From NCBI GenBank assembly GCA_964361075.1, contig CAYHZL010000053.1, positions 1 through 18,351 on the forward strand: 18,351 nucleotides of DNA. Direction: 5' to 3'. Under the pieces are notes generated by a model. The model saw only the letters and a program-made list of their open reading frames with translations, did no database searches and was not told the origin of the DNA. Below are positions 8,584 to 16,876 of this stretch, piece after piece; position 1 is the first letter of the stretch; the number at the start of each line of letters is the position of its first letter. This DNA is from CAYHZL01 sp964361075 (GTDB lineage Bacteria; Bacteroidota; Ignavibacteria; UBA10030; UBA8401). Both the position numbers and the translations under genes were made by a program.

Positions 8584-8721
8584 AAAAAATATAGTAAAAT
8601 ATTTTTTCACCGTATGTTGAAAATTTATCTGAACGAGTGTCTAAGCAGCGATTTAGGATATAATTTGTATCAGTTAGAATATCAGTATCAAAAGTCAGAT
8701 TCCAACTTATGTATTACATTC

Positions 8722-11700
8722 TTACCATACATTAAAATCAAATTCACTAATTTCTTTTCTGGAAGTTGGGTGTTGTTTTCCGTCGGTTAAAACACCTACC
8801 TTTTTAATTACATAATCACGCAATTCGGAAACGGAAAAATTTTGGTCTTTATCGGCATCTGCATTTTTAGACTTTATCCCCTCGAGGAATGCATATGTAA
8901 AGACTCCATTTTTCCAAACACTTGATTCGAAAGCAAATTCCGATCCGCTGGCTGAAGAAATGACCATCGCGCCAGTTCCTTTCGTGAGGTCGGAAAACAA
9001 ATTTTGCATTAATTCAAAAGAATTGAATAATCCCAGACCATCCTTCTTTTTAACACTCTTAAATCCTCTTGAAGCAACGATACCTTGATCAATTTTTGAG
9101 ACGTCGTTTGTAAGAACACTGTTTTCCTTATCGACTTCGCCGGAATTACAAGCATCGATGAGAACCATTTTATATCGTGATGGTATGCCATCGACCAAAT
9201 CTTCAAGATCTTCATACGGAAGACCGCGTTGAGCCGGATGGTCGAAATTAATATCCGACGTAGCGAAATAGAAATTCAAACTATCATCGAGCAAACCGTG
9301 ACCTGCGGCGAATAAGATCGCATGATCTTCAACCTTGCTCTTTAAATAAAATTCCTTTGCCTGTTTTATTTTTATTGCTGTTGCCTCTTTGTCGAGAATT
9401 TTCAGCACATGTACTTTGGCGAATTTCGATTGCTGTCGGGAAAACAAATCGGCAAGGTCGTTGGCATCCTTTGCCGCATACAGCAGGTTAAATCGGTTAT
9501 CCACATAATTTGACACTCCGATAGCGACAACATATAAATCAGGCTTTTGAACGGGACCGGAATAATTAATGATAACCTTTTCCATTGTTGATTCAGCACC
9601 TTTTTCATTTAATACGGAATATTGTACCAGATTTTTCCCGCTTGTTAATTCAACCGTAATTTTTTTTGTGCTTTCCGATGTTTTAAGATTTTTTATCGAT
9701 ACTCCCTTCAGGCCAAAAACCGAAACCCCATTTACACTAACGTTGATTCTGTCGAGTAAATATTTTGAATCAGATACTTTCACATTAACAGAAAAGAATT
9801 TTTGATTTGTTGTGAGAGGTATTTCCTGGTCTGTCACTTCAATTTCCGGAACATGCGCATCAAGACTGATCTGACTTTCAGTAAATCCCATTTTTCTCAG
9901 CCGTTTCAGATAGGCATTTTTTAAGCCGGCAATTATTTCGGCACTTGCATATCCGATTCTTTGTAAAACAATATCCGGTCTGTTATAGAGGATATCAAAA
10001 TTCTCAAACGTGAATGTTTTAATTCCTTTCACGAAGTGGACTTTCTTGCTTGCGTTTTTGGAAGCCATGTAATAACCATCCGGTGTAATAATTGCATAAT
10101 CCTTTTCGTCGACCGGTATGAACTGGGCAATTTCTTCCAAGGTTTCCGGATTCCATAGTTTGGTGTTGCCATTAAAATCCTTTGATAGCAGCAGCTTTCC
10201 ATTCGGACTGAATTGTAGGGATATGATTGAGTTGAGCTGAGCCGGTGAAATCGCCGTGGTCTTTCCCGTTTCAGAATTGAAGGTATAAATTCGATTATCA
10301 ATTAATGCCTGGGCTGCATATTTTCCATCGCTGCTCATAGCGGTTTCCACCCATGGGCCGCATTCCCGGCCGCAATTGATTTTTGTTTCAGAAAGAATAT
10401 TCCCCTTTATATCGGCAACGATTATTTTGTCATATAAATACACAAATAGTTTTTGTTCCTCTGAAATGAAATTGATTCGAGTGTTTGGCGGCGGCGTATA
10501 GAGTTGGGTTCCATTCACCACAAAACCCGTAGAAATTTCGCCCATCAATGTTAATGACGGAATATCCCAAATTTGAATTTTGTTGGGATCCTGCAGCGTC
10601 AGATACTTGCCGCTCGGACTGAACGTAACGCCTCTTTTTTTATAGTCATCGAAGTAACTATTTTTTTCCGTTGAAAATTTTGCATCGGATTTCCATCGAG
10701 GCTCTTCAAATAGTTTTATGAGTTTCCCGGACCGGTCATATAAACGGACTCCGGATTCATCATAGACAGCGGAAAGAGATCTGTCGGCGTTATACATGCC
10801 CGTCGATTCAAATATTGAATCGATGAAGGTTCCCTTAAAATCATATTGATACGAATACTTGCCGTTATATTCTTTTTTAGTGATAATTCCTTTTTCTGAA
10901 AAGCCGACAAAATAGCAAGCCTCAAGAGTGAACAACGGGGTGCCGTCGACCTTAATAACAGCAATTTCCGGCGGATAGTTAAACGGTTTGCCTGGCGTAG
11001 ATCGAATGCCTACCATATACTCGCCATTCTTACTAAAGGAATACGAATAATAGCCACCAGGTATCGGCAATCGCTTTCCTGACAAAGACCACAGCGTATT
11101 TCCGGAATACAAAAGATCCTCTTTCAAAAAACCTGCCTCTTTAATATCGAATTTTGTTTCATCAATGATGTTAAGGATATTTCCATTAGCATCATAAATT
11201 GCAATTGTTGAATATACACCAGCCACAATATATTTACCGTTCGGACTGTATTTACAGCATTCCATATTGCCGCTGATGTTCTTTATTTTTATTCCGGTGG
11301 AATCATAGAAGGTCAATCCGGAATAACCGCACACAATAAAATGATTGTTGTCGGGACTGCAGGACACTTCGTTGGAATAACTATCGCATACAAACGAGGT
11401 AATTAATTCTCCTGTTGCCCGCCAGATATATCCTTTTCCATTTTGCTGGACTGCAATTATTTTTTTTCCATCCGGACTATACGCAACAGAGGCTATTTCT
11501 TTTTCGACCGGTATCTTTTTTACGATTTCACCATCAATGGTCATTATCACTACTTCAATTATTCTGGGATTCTCAGTGTTTTCGGGGCAATCTTTTCCTG
11601 AAAAATGACCGACAGATTTTTCGGTACCAGAAACAATGGCAAGCTGCTTCCCGTCAGGGCTGAATGTTATTGAAGTCATAGTCCGTTGAATTCCGGACAG

Positions 11701-12201
11701 ATGTTTTAGTGTTTTCCCATTCATATCAGTCAATCTGACCTTGTACCGCTCATCAGCCATATTATCCATACCGATGGCAATTAACTTTCCATTGGGGCTG
11801 ATTTTCGTCGTTGTGGATCCGTTGTAATTACCCGGGAAAGTAAAATCAATCGCATTTCCATCCAGATTGTACACATTAGAGCTCCCCGCCAGAAATTTCC
11901 CGTCAGGTGAATATTGCACCTTGCTTGCATATTTGAACGGAATGGTTTTTATCAGGTTTCCATCCCGGCTCCACAGTCTGGCAATATTATCGTTTCCGAA
12001 ACTCAAAAACGTCTTTCCATCCGGGTGGAAGGATACAGCCAGCACCGCTAATGAATGGCCCTGCTGGATAACTGACTTCAGTGCCTTATCGCTCGGTTGA
12101 CTATTTTCAGTTGTGCCTAAAGCTAGGGTCTGGGCGTATGCAGTATGACTCATACCAGACAAGAGAATAAAATAAATAAGAAGTAAAAATTTTGCTTTCA
12201 T
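8722..12201 (-). CDS. Exported WD40-repeat / caspase-family (peptidase C14) protein with EF-hand-like loop
   Basis: About 1159 residues from the preferred ATG at 12201, which gives a signal peptide (MKAKFLLLIYFILLSGMSHTAYA). An in-frame ATG at 12243 would prepend 14 residues; neither has a Shine-Dalgarno. Residues about 40-700 carry roughly a dozen WD40-type blades, each marked by a SPDGK/SPNGK turn, probably two beta-propellers. An Ig-like sandwich follows at about 785-875 (RINVSVNGVSVFGLKG). The caspase domain runs from about 888 (DLYVVAIGVSNY). The catalytic His is in FAAGHGLLDD (His968) and the Cys in MVLIDACNSGE (Cys1018), both intact. Residues 1115-1126 (DADKDQNFSVSE) fit an EF-hand loop except that position 6 is Gln instead of Gly. 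There is no T9SS tail, so a periplasmic or membrane-near location is likely. Caspase-family peptidases cleave after Asp or basic residues; the specificity here is unknown. No partner gene is adjacent. Confidence 0.85.
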   Translation of the reverse strand: MKAKFLLLIYFILLSGMSHTAYAQTLALGTTENSQPSDKALKSVIQQGHSLAVLAVSFHPDGKTFLSFGNDNIARLWSRDGNLIKTIPFKYASKVQYSPDGKFLAGSSNVYNLDGNAIDFTFPGNYNGSTTTKISPNGKLIAIGMDNMADERYKVRLTDMNGKTLKHLSGIQRTMTSITFSPDGKQLAIVSGTEKSVGHFSGKDCPENTENPRIIEVVIMTIDGEIVKKIPVEKEIASVAYSPDGKKIIAVQQNGKGYIWRATGELITSFVCDSYSNEVSCSPDNNHFIVCGYSGLTFYDSTGIKIKNISGNMECCKYSPNGKYIVAGVYSTIAIYDANGNILNIIDETKFDIKEAGFLKEDLLYSGNTLWSLSGKRLPIPGGYYSYSFSKNGEYMVGIRSTPGKPFNYPPEIAVIKVDGTPLFTLEACYFVGFSEKGIITKKEYNGKYSYQYDFKGTFIDSIFESTGMYNADRSLSAVYDESGVRLYDRSGKLIKLFEEPRWKSDAKFSTEKNSYFDDYKKRGVTFSPSGKYLTLQDPNKIQIWDIPSLTLMGEISTGFVVNGTQLYTPPPNTRINFISEEQKLFVYLYDKIIVADIKGNILSETKINCGRECGPWVETAMSSDGKYAAQALIDNRIYTFNSETGKTTAISPAQLNSIISLQFSPNGKLLLSKDFNGNTKLWNPETLEEIAQFIPVDEKDYAIITPDGYYMASKNASKKVHFVKGIKTFTFENFDILYNRPDIVLQRIGYASAEIIAGLKNAYLKRLRKMGFTESQISLDAHVPEIEVTDQEIPLTTNQKFFSVNVKVSDSKYLLDRINVSVNGVSVFGLKGVSIKNLKTSESTKKITVELTSGKNLVQYSVLNEKGAESTMEKVIINYSGPVQKPDLYVVAIGVSNYVDNRFNLLYAAKDANDLADLFSRQQSKFAKVHVLKILDKEATAIKIKQAKEFYLKSKVEDHAILFAAGHGLLDDSLNFYFATSDINFDHPAQRGLPYEDLEDLVDGIPSRYKMVLIDACNSGEVDKENSVLTNDVSKIDQGIVASRGFKSVKKKDGLGLFNSFELMQNLFSDLTKGTGAMVISSASGSEFAFESSVWKNGVFTYAFLEGIKSKNADADKDQNFSVSELRDYVIKKVGVLTDGKQHPTSRKEISEFDFNVW

Positions 12202-12288
12202 AGTTTGAATGTATATACAAAAAAATAATAGATTTTTTTTCATGAGAGTAGATTAATGGTTAGTAATAATAATTTCAAAGATAAAATA

Positions 12289-12442
12289 CTCAAGTTGACC
12301 GTCTCTTCTATCAGAAACGGTTAAAACCGTTCAAAAACTATTTTTCTTCTTTGCTAACCCACGACTTAAGTCGTGGGCTTGCAACTGTAACTCGTTAGAA
12401 TCAAACCACTTCAGTGGTTTCACAATAAGCGGTCAACTTGAG
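12289..12442. mobile_element. MITE-like element with 7-bp target duplication and three nested palindromes
   Basis: The terminal inverted repeats CTCAAGTTGACCG (12289-12301) and CGGTCAACTTGAG (12430-12442) match at 13 of 13 positions. Both sides are flanked by TAAAATA (12282-12288 and 12443-12449), an exact 7-bp duplication. There is no coding capacity. Three palindromes lie inside: 12316-12331 (AACGGTT/AACCGTT), 12358-12377 (a perfect 20-bp palindrome, CCCACGACTT and its complement), and 12403-12420 (AAACCACT/AGTGGTTT). It lies 87 bases upstream of the WD40-caspase start, probably in or just above its promoter. Confidence 0.75.
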
Positions 12443-12590
12443 TAAAATACTAATAGAAATATTCATGTCAGCAATTTTAGTGTGCTTCAAATTAATATGT
12501 TCATTGACCTGCCCCCCCCGTTTATGCACTGATGCTAAGTTAGTTAATTTCTTCAGGCATTAGCAATACAAAATAATATATATTTTTGTA

Positions 12591-12626
12591 TTACGGCTGT
12601 AAGGTATCAACAACAATGCGGTAAAG
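12591..12626 (+). repeat. 36-bp direct repeat, copy Y (5' of the WD40-caspase gene)
   Basis: Partner of 8548-8583, 31 of 36 identical and in the same orientation. It lies in the gene-free stretch 12450-12794 and is bracketed by two A/T hairpins: 12565-12573/12584-12592 (AATACAAAA/TTTTGTATT) and 12641-12647/12656-12662. A run of eight C residues is at 12512-12519. Nothing else recognisable is in this stretch. It is also the 3' flank of the minus-strand MFS gene, so either hairpin could help end that transcript. Confidence 0.5.
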
Positions 12627-12794
12627 GATGAGATAGAAATAAGAATACAAAAATATATTCTTGCTACACTAAATGATATTTTCTTTTACTGTGGTGATTA
12701 AGACGAGCAATATCTTTTTCAATACGTTGCGGATTTCCCCATTGCAATTGAATTACTGTCGACGAAGAACATGGGGAAAAAGTCGTACTGTTTG

Positions 12795-14036
12795 TTATTT
12801 GGCAAAACGTATTCCGAAAAGATCCTTCGACTTTGTGTACACCCACGTTACAATCACAAGTGTCATCACGCCGCCAAATATTGCAGACGGCACTGTTCCC
12901 AGTAGCTTCGCAGCAACACCGGATTCGAACGCGCCAAGTTCATTTGATGATGCAAGAAAAATTCCATTCACTGCCATCACTCGCCCGCGCATTTCATCCG
13001 GTGTCATCACTTGAAGAATTGTAGAACGAATCACGATGCTAATGCTGTCAAATGCACCGCTGAAAAAAAGCATCACAACCGAAAGCAGCATCCACGGTGA
13101 AACAGCAAATGTCAAAATTGAAACACCAAATCCAAACACAGCAATCAATAAATTTCTCCACGCGTGCTGCATAGGAGAAAAGCGTGTGAGCACTAACAAC
13201 ATCAACACAGCGCCAAGTGAAGGTGCGGCGCGAAGAATGCCAAGACCTTGCGCTCCTACATGCAAAATATCTTCAGCGTAGATGGGAAGAATCGCCATCA
13301 CTCCGCCGAACAACACGGAAAATAAATCGAGTGAAATGGAATACAAAATTATTTTTGTTCTGAAGACAAAGCCTATTCCCTCTTTAATGCTTGCCAGTAA
13401 ATTATTTTCACGCGATGCCGCAGGAATCGGTTTGTCGCCAATACTGAAATACAAAAAGAATACTGCCAGCACTAAACCAACGACAGCAAGCAACGAGTTT
13501 GAGAAACCGAACCATGCATAAAAGAAACCAGCCATCACCGGTCCTGCAACAGCGCCAACCTGCCACGCTGAACCACTCCACATCGCGGCATTCTCGTACA
13601 ATTCCATCGGAATCAAAAACGCGCGAAACGATGAAACAGCCGGAGAATAAAACGCACGGCACACACCAATAACAAAAACTGTAGAATAAATAATCAGAAG
13701 AAAAACAGGTTGCGACAAATGTATTTCCGGTCTCGAGGCAATATGTAATGCAAGCGAACTGAAACTAACGACTGCCGTACTCCACAAAAGTATTTTTCGC
13801 TTGCTGTTCTTATCGGCAACGTGTCCGCCAAAAAGCGTTAACGAAATAAATGGAATAGCTTCAACCAAACCGATGAGACCGAGCGCCAAAGGATTGTGTG
13901 TAATGCGATAGAGTTCGTACCCGATGACAACTTCCTGCACAAGCTGCGCGTTGGTAATAAGGAAAGAAGCAATGACTAACGATCGAAATTCGGGATAACG
14001 TAATGCTGCGTATGGATCATGTTTGTGTTGTGGCAC
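12795..14036 (-). CDS. MFS transporter, EntS-like drug/siderophore exporter family
   Basis: A 413-residue inner-membrane protein with about 12 hydrophobic segments, the normal length for the major facilitator superfamily. The loop after the second helix carries the MFS motif A signature (GGHVADKNSKRKILLWS). The N-terminus (ALRYPEFRSLVIASFLITNAQLVQEVVIGYELYRIT) and the TPDEMRGRVMAVNG segment near residue 365 are typical of the EntS/MFS_3 subgroup, which exports siderophores or drugs by proton antiport. The substrate cannot be told from sequence, and no siderophore genes are adjacent. The start codon is GTG at 14036, with AAAGAG a few bases upstream; no upstream ATG fits. It is about 260 bases from the PhzF/HAD pair on the same strand, with a repeat element between. 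Confidence 0.85.
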   Translation of the reverse strand: MPQHKHDPYAALRYPEFRSLVIASFLITNAQLVQEVVIGYELYRITHNPLALGLIGLVEAIPFISLTLFGGHVADKNSKRKILLWSTAVVSFSSLALHIASRPEIHLSQPVFLLIIYSTVFVIGVCRAFYSPAVSSFRAFLIPMELYENAAMWSGSAWQVGAVAGPVMAGFFYAWFGFSNSLLAVVGLVLAVFFLYFSIGDKPIPAASRENNLLASIKEGIGFVFRTKIILYSISLDLFSVLFGGVMAILPIYAEDILHVGAQGLGILRAAPSLGAVLMLLVLTRFSPMQHAWRNLLIAVFGFGVSILTFAVSPWMLLSVVMLFFSGAFDSISIVIRSTILQVMTPDEMRGRVMAVNGIFLASSNELGAFESGVAAKLLGTVPSAIFGGVMTLVIVTWVYTKSKDLFGIRFAK

Positions 14037-14060
14037 GGTACTCTTTCGTTGTTAATAAAT

Positions 14061-14195
14061 GATGTTACGTAAAAAAAATTAACCACAGATAACACAGATC
14101 ATTACTGAAAGACACGGATAACAACTTGTGAATATCCGTGTTTTTCGGTGTCATTCGTGGTGAATGTTTCTTTAATTTTTTTTATGCGTAACATC
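14061..14195. repeat. Inverted-repeat element (GATGTTACG ends), possible 8-bp target duplication
   Basis: GATGTTACG with an A-rich inward tract (14061 on) is mirrored by a T-rich tract ending CGTAACATC at 14195. GTTAATAA occurs on both outer sides (14051-14058 and 14197-14204), offset by one or two bases, and may be a target-site duplication. The interior (about 14081-14163) is an imperfect long palindrome built on ACCAC..GACACGGAT and ATCCGTGT..GTGGT. The end motif matches that of 3128-3263, but the interior is different. It separates the MFS gene from the HAD/PhzF pair. Confidence 0.5.
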
Positions 14196-14295
14196 GGTTA
14201 ATAATTGAAATTTACAAAAGAGGCGTGTTGATTCCAAAAAAATGAGAGAGATGTCTGACATCTTTACTTTTACAGGAAGGAGAATTTTAAAGTAT

Positions 14296-14670
14296 TTATT
14301 TTTTCTGTGCAGCAAAAAAAGTATTAATTGAACTATACGACTTTTTCACGGTAACAAGCGGAAGATATTCCTCATACTGATCGTCAACCAAAAAATCGGC
14401 TTCGGGAAAAAGATCATCGTATCCTTTCCAGATATACGGCACGTTCCATTGTTTCGCAAAAAATTCTACATCCTCGCGGGCAGAGTATAAAATAACCCGG
14501 TATTTTTTGATGAGCTCTTGTAAGCGAGGATGCTCTTGTGCCGATCCATCCTTTTGATATACTAATGCAGTATTATCAATATCTAATAATATAGATGGTT
14601 TCAGTGTAACCGACGCCGTTGTTTTTTTATTCTGCAAGTGTTCCTCGAAGTATCGTAACCGCTTGTCCAT
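14296..14670 (-). CDS. Small HAD-superfamily phosphatase-like protein
   Basis: A 124-residue protein with a compact set of HAD motifs. Motif I is LLDIDNT (nucleophile Asp30, second Asp32), motif II is VILYSARE (Ser63), motif III is probably Lys82 (IWKGYDD), and motif IV is DFLVDDQ (Asp96, Asp97). This minimal, cap-less layout fits small HAD hydrolases that dephosphorylate or act on nucleic-acid or sugar-phosphate ends; the substrate is unknown. It overlaps the end of the PhzF gene by 44 bases, so the two are translationally linked. The ATG at 14670 has only a weak GAGAG upstream. An in-frame TTG at 14637 has GAGGAA right before it and would cut the overlap to 11 bases while keeping every HAD motif. 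I keep the ATG but consider the TTG plausible. Confidence 0.7.
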   Translation of the reverse strand: MDKRLRYFEEHLQNKKTTASVTLKPSILLDIDNTALVYQKDGSAQEHPRLQELIKKYRVILYSAREDVEFFAKQWNVPYIWKGYDDLFPEADFLVDDQYEEYLPLVTVKKSYSSINTFFAAQKK

Positions 14671-15418
14671 CTAACAATACTCTCTCATCACGCAAACCGA
14701 CTTTCACAATACCGCCGCGTGTTGAAGCTTGATACCCAACTAAATCTTTTTTGCCGAGACGCTGCGACCAGTACGGCGCCAAACAACAGTGCGCTGAACC
14801 TGTAACAGGATCTTCATTGATACCGGCGGCAGGTGCAAAAAAACGTGAAACAAAATCGTACTGCGATGAAGAAGAACGCGCCGTTACAATCACTCCACGG
14901 CAATCCATCGCTTCAAGCGCATTAAAATTCGGACGCAGGGCGCGAACAAGTTTTTCTGATTCAACTTCAATTAAATAATCAAAACGATTTTTGCCGACAT
15001 ATACCGCATCAATATTCAACGCAAAAAGAAGTTCTACCGGTGTTTCAATTTTTTGTTCGCGCTCTGCAGGAAAATTTAATTGAATCCATTCCCCATTTTT
15101 TCCCGCAGTTAAAATTCCACTACGAGTAAAAAATTTTGCTGATTCATGTTCTTTCAATACACCGGTTTGCCAGAGAATATGCGAACTTGCCAATGTTGCA
15201 TGTCCGCACAAATCAACTTCGGTTGTTGGTGTAAACCAGCGCAACGAAAAACCTTCTTCTTGTTGTAATAGAAACGCCGTTTCAGCGAGATTCATTTCGA
15301 GGGCAACATTCTGCATCCACTTTGCCTCACATGGTTCAGCAAGAATACAAACAGCCGCAGGATTTCCCTTGAACGGAACATTTGTAAAAGCATCTACTTG
15401 AAATATTTCTTGTGGCAT
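14627..15418 (-). CDS. PhzF-family isomerase/epimerase-like protein
   Basis: 263 residues from the ATG at 15418. An upstream in-frame ATG at 15520 would add 34 residues rich in hydrophobics that do not belong to the family, whose members begin close to the QVDAFT motif. Features seen: IFQVDAFTNVPFKGNPAAVC at residues 5-24; MNLAETAFLL with the expected catalytic Glu (Glu46); LRWFTPTTEVDLCGHATLAS; and DPVTGSAHCCLAPYW near the C-terminus. PhzF proteins have two similar diaminopimelate-epimerase-type halves, and the best-known member isomerises trans-2,3-dihydro-3-hydroxyanthranilate in phenazine synthesis. No phenazine genes are here, so this is one of the many orphan homologues of unknown substrate. 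It forms an overlapping pair with the HAD gene. No Shine-Dalgarno is visible. Confidence 0.88.
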   Translation of the reverse strand: MPQEIFQVDAFTNVPFKGNPAAVCILAEPCEAKWMQNVALEMNLAETAFLLQQEEGFSLRWFTPTTEVDLCGHATLASSHILWQTGVLKEHESAKFFTRSGILTAGKNGEWIQLNFPAEREQKIETPVELLFALNIDAVYVGKNRFDYLIEVESEKLVRALRPNFNALEAMDCRGVIVTARSSSSQYDFVSRFFAPAAGINEDPVTGSAHCCLAPYWSQRLGKKDLVGYQASTRGGIVKVGLRDERVLLDGQAVTILRGTLAE

Positions 15419-15521
15419 CGTCGTATAAATATTTGATAACCGAACCTTGAATCGCACTAAATATATAAAAAAAACTACAGACAATCTGAATATTTCATAA
15501 CTCCGCGGTACCCGATTCATC

Positions 15522-15552
15522 TTGATTCACCAATTACAATTCATTACTTTTT
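15522..15552 (+). promoter_or_regulatory. Candidate Bacteroidota-type promoter for the NfeD-slipin operon
   Basis: TTG at 15522-15524 and TACTTTTT at 15545-15552 are 20 bases apart, close to the Bacteroidota -33 TTG / -7 TAnnTTTG pattern, with the last base of the -7 box mismatched. The -7 box is 26 bases before the ATG of the NfeD gene. The gap between the divergent PhzF and NfeD genes is 160 bases. The match is weak and made by eye. Confidence 0.3.
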
Positions 15553-15578
15553 AAGCAATCTACAAACCAATAACTCTT

Positions 15579-16859
15579 ATGAAATCAACCAACGCAGTAC
15601 TCGCCTTTTGTTTGTTCTGTTGCGCAACGGCATTTTCCGCTCAACAAACAATACATATTTTGAAAGTAAACGGAAATATCACGCCAACAACCTTTGAATA
15701 TTTGAAACAAGGAATACAACGCGCCACAGATCAGAAAGCGCACTTGCTTGTTATTGAACTCAATACACCCGGCGGACTTTTACAAGCAACGCGGGATATT
15801 GTTACGGAATTTCTCAATGCAAAAATTCCAATTGTTGTGTATGTCGCGCCCGCAGGTTCGCGCGCAGCATCGGCAGGTGTGTTCATCACACTCGCGGCAC
15901 ATTTCGCCGTCATGGCGCCAGGCACAAATATCGGCGCAGCGCATCCGGTCAGTTCGCAAGGACAAATGGATTCTGTGATGTCCGAAAAAGTTACCAATGA
16001 TGCCGCCGCGTTTATTCGTACAATTTCGGAGAAGCGGAAAAAAAATATTCAGTGGGCAGAAGAAGCTGTACGCAAAAGTGTTTCAATCAGCGAAACAGAA
16101 GCGTTGAAAAAACACGTCATTGATTTTATCGCTGCAAGCCGACATGACCTGCTTGACTCGCTTAATGGAAAAAAAGTTGTCATCGAAAAAGATACCATTA
16201 CGCTTGCAACTGCCAACGCACACATCGAAGAACACGAAATGAATTGGCGCTACAAAATTTTGAATCTCTTGAGCGACCCAAACATTTCCTACATACTTTT
16301 TCTTCTCGGCATCTACGGATTATTTTTTGAAATATATAACCCCGGCTCAATATTTCCCGGCGTTGTTGGCGCAATTGCAATTGTGCTCGCATTGTATTCG
16401 ATGCAAACTTTACCAATCAATTATGCCGGACTCGCGCTCATTGTTGTCGGAATTATTTTATTCTTATTGGAAATTAAAATTACCAGCTACGGTATTCTTT
16501 CCATCGGAGGAGTGATTGCGCTGTTTTTTGGTTCCATTATGCTGTTCCAATCAGAATCGTCTTTTGAAGATGTTGGTGTCTCGTTGGGTATTATAATTCC
16601 CGCAGTTGTATGCACGGCGCTCTTTTTTATTTTTGCTGTCGGTGCAGGAATTAAAGCGCAACAACGTAAACCAACTACCGGCTTGGAAAGTTTTATCGGA
16701 CAAGAAGGAATTACTTTAGAAGAACTAAATCCTACGGGACAAATTCATATTTTTGGCGAACGATGGAATGCAACAAGCAATGAAGGAAAAATTAAAAAAG
16801 ATACGCACGTTATCGTTACTGAAGTTCACGATTTACAACTCAAAGTAAGAAAAAAATAA
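15579..16859 (+). CDS. nfeD: NfeD-family membrane serine protease (ClpP-like, long form)
   Basis: A 426-residue membrane protease. Residues 1-20 are a signal peptide ending AFSA. Residues about 24-200 are a ClpP/crotonase-fold protease domain with IELNTPGGLLQATRDIV, then PAGSRAASAGVFITLAA, where Ser98 is the expected nucleophile. Lys137 in MSEKVTNDAAA is the expected general base. These positions agree closely with the Ser97/Lys138 dyad known for archaeal PH1510. Residues about 225-350 contain several membrane segments (ISYILFLLGIYGLFFEIYNPG). Residues about 365-426 form the NfeD OB-fold domain (SFIGQEGITLEELNPTGQIHIFGERWNA). It is 17 bases upstream of a slipin gene, the conserved NfeD-stomatin operon. 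The archaeal homologue cleaves the C-terminal hydrophobic region of its stomatin partner. No Shine-Dalgarno precedes the ATG. Confidence 0.92.
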   Translation: MKSTNAVLAFCLFCCATAFSAQQTIHILKVNGNITPTTFEYLKQGIQRATDQKAHLLVIELNTPGGLLQATRDIVTEFLNAKIPIVVYVAPAGSRAASAGVFITLAAHFAVMAPGTNIGAAHPVSSQGQMDSVMSEKVTNDAAAFIRTISEKRKKNIQWAEEAVRKSVSISETEALKKHVIDFIAASRHDLLDSLNGKKVVIEKDTITLATANAHIEEHEMNWRYKILNLLSDPNISYILFLLGIYGLFFEIYNPGSIFPGVVGAIAIVLALYSMQTLPINYAGLALIVVGIILFLLEIKITSYGILSIGGVIALFFGSIMLFQSESSFEDVGVSLGIIIPAVVCTALFFIFAVGAGIKAQQRKPTTGLESFIGQEGITLEELNPTGQIHIFGERWNATSNEGKIKKDTHVIVTEVHDLQLKVRKK

Positions 16860-16876
16860 CTTTTTAGGAGGATAGT

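Noticed and set aside
12664..12846. Minus-strand 60-residue reading frame downstream of the MFS gene
   Set aside because: It overlaps the end of the MFS gene in another frame, has a composition unlike a folded protein, and has no ribosome-binding site.
15419..15520. 34-residue N-terminal extension of the PhzF protein
   Set aside because: PhzF homologues start close to the QVDAFT motif. The extension is hydrophobic, unlike the family, and occupies the likely promoter region between divergent genes.
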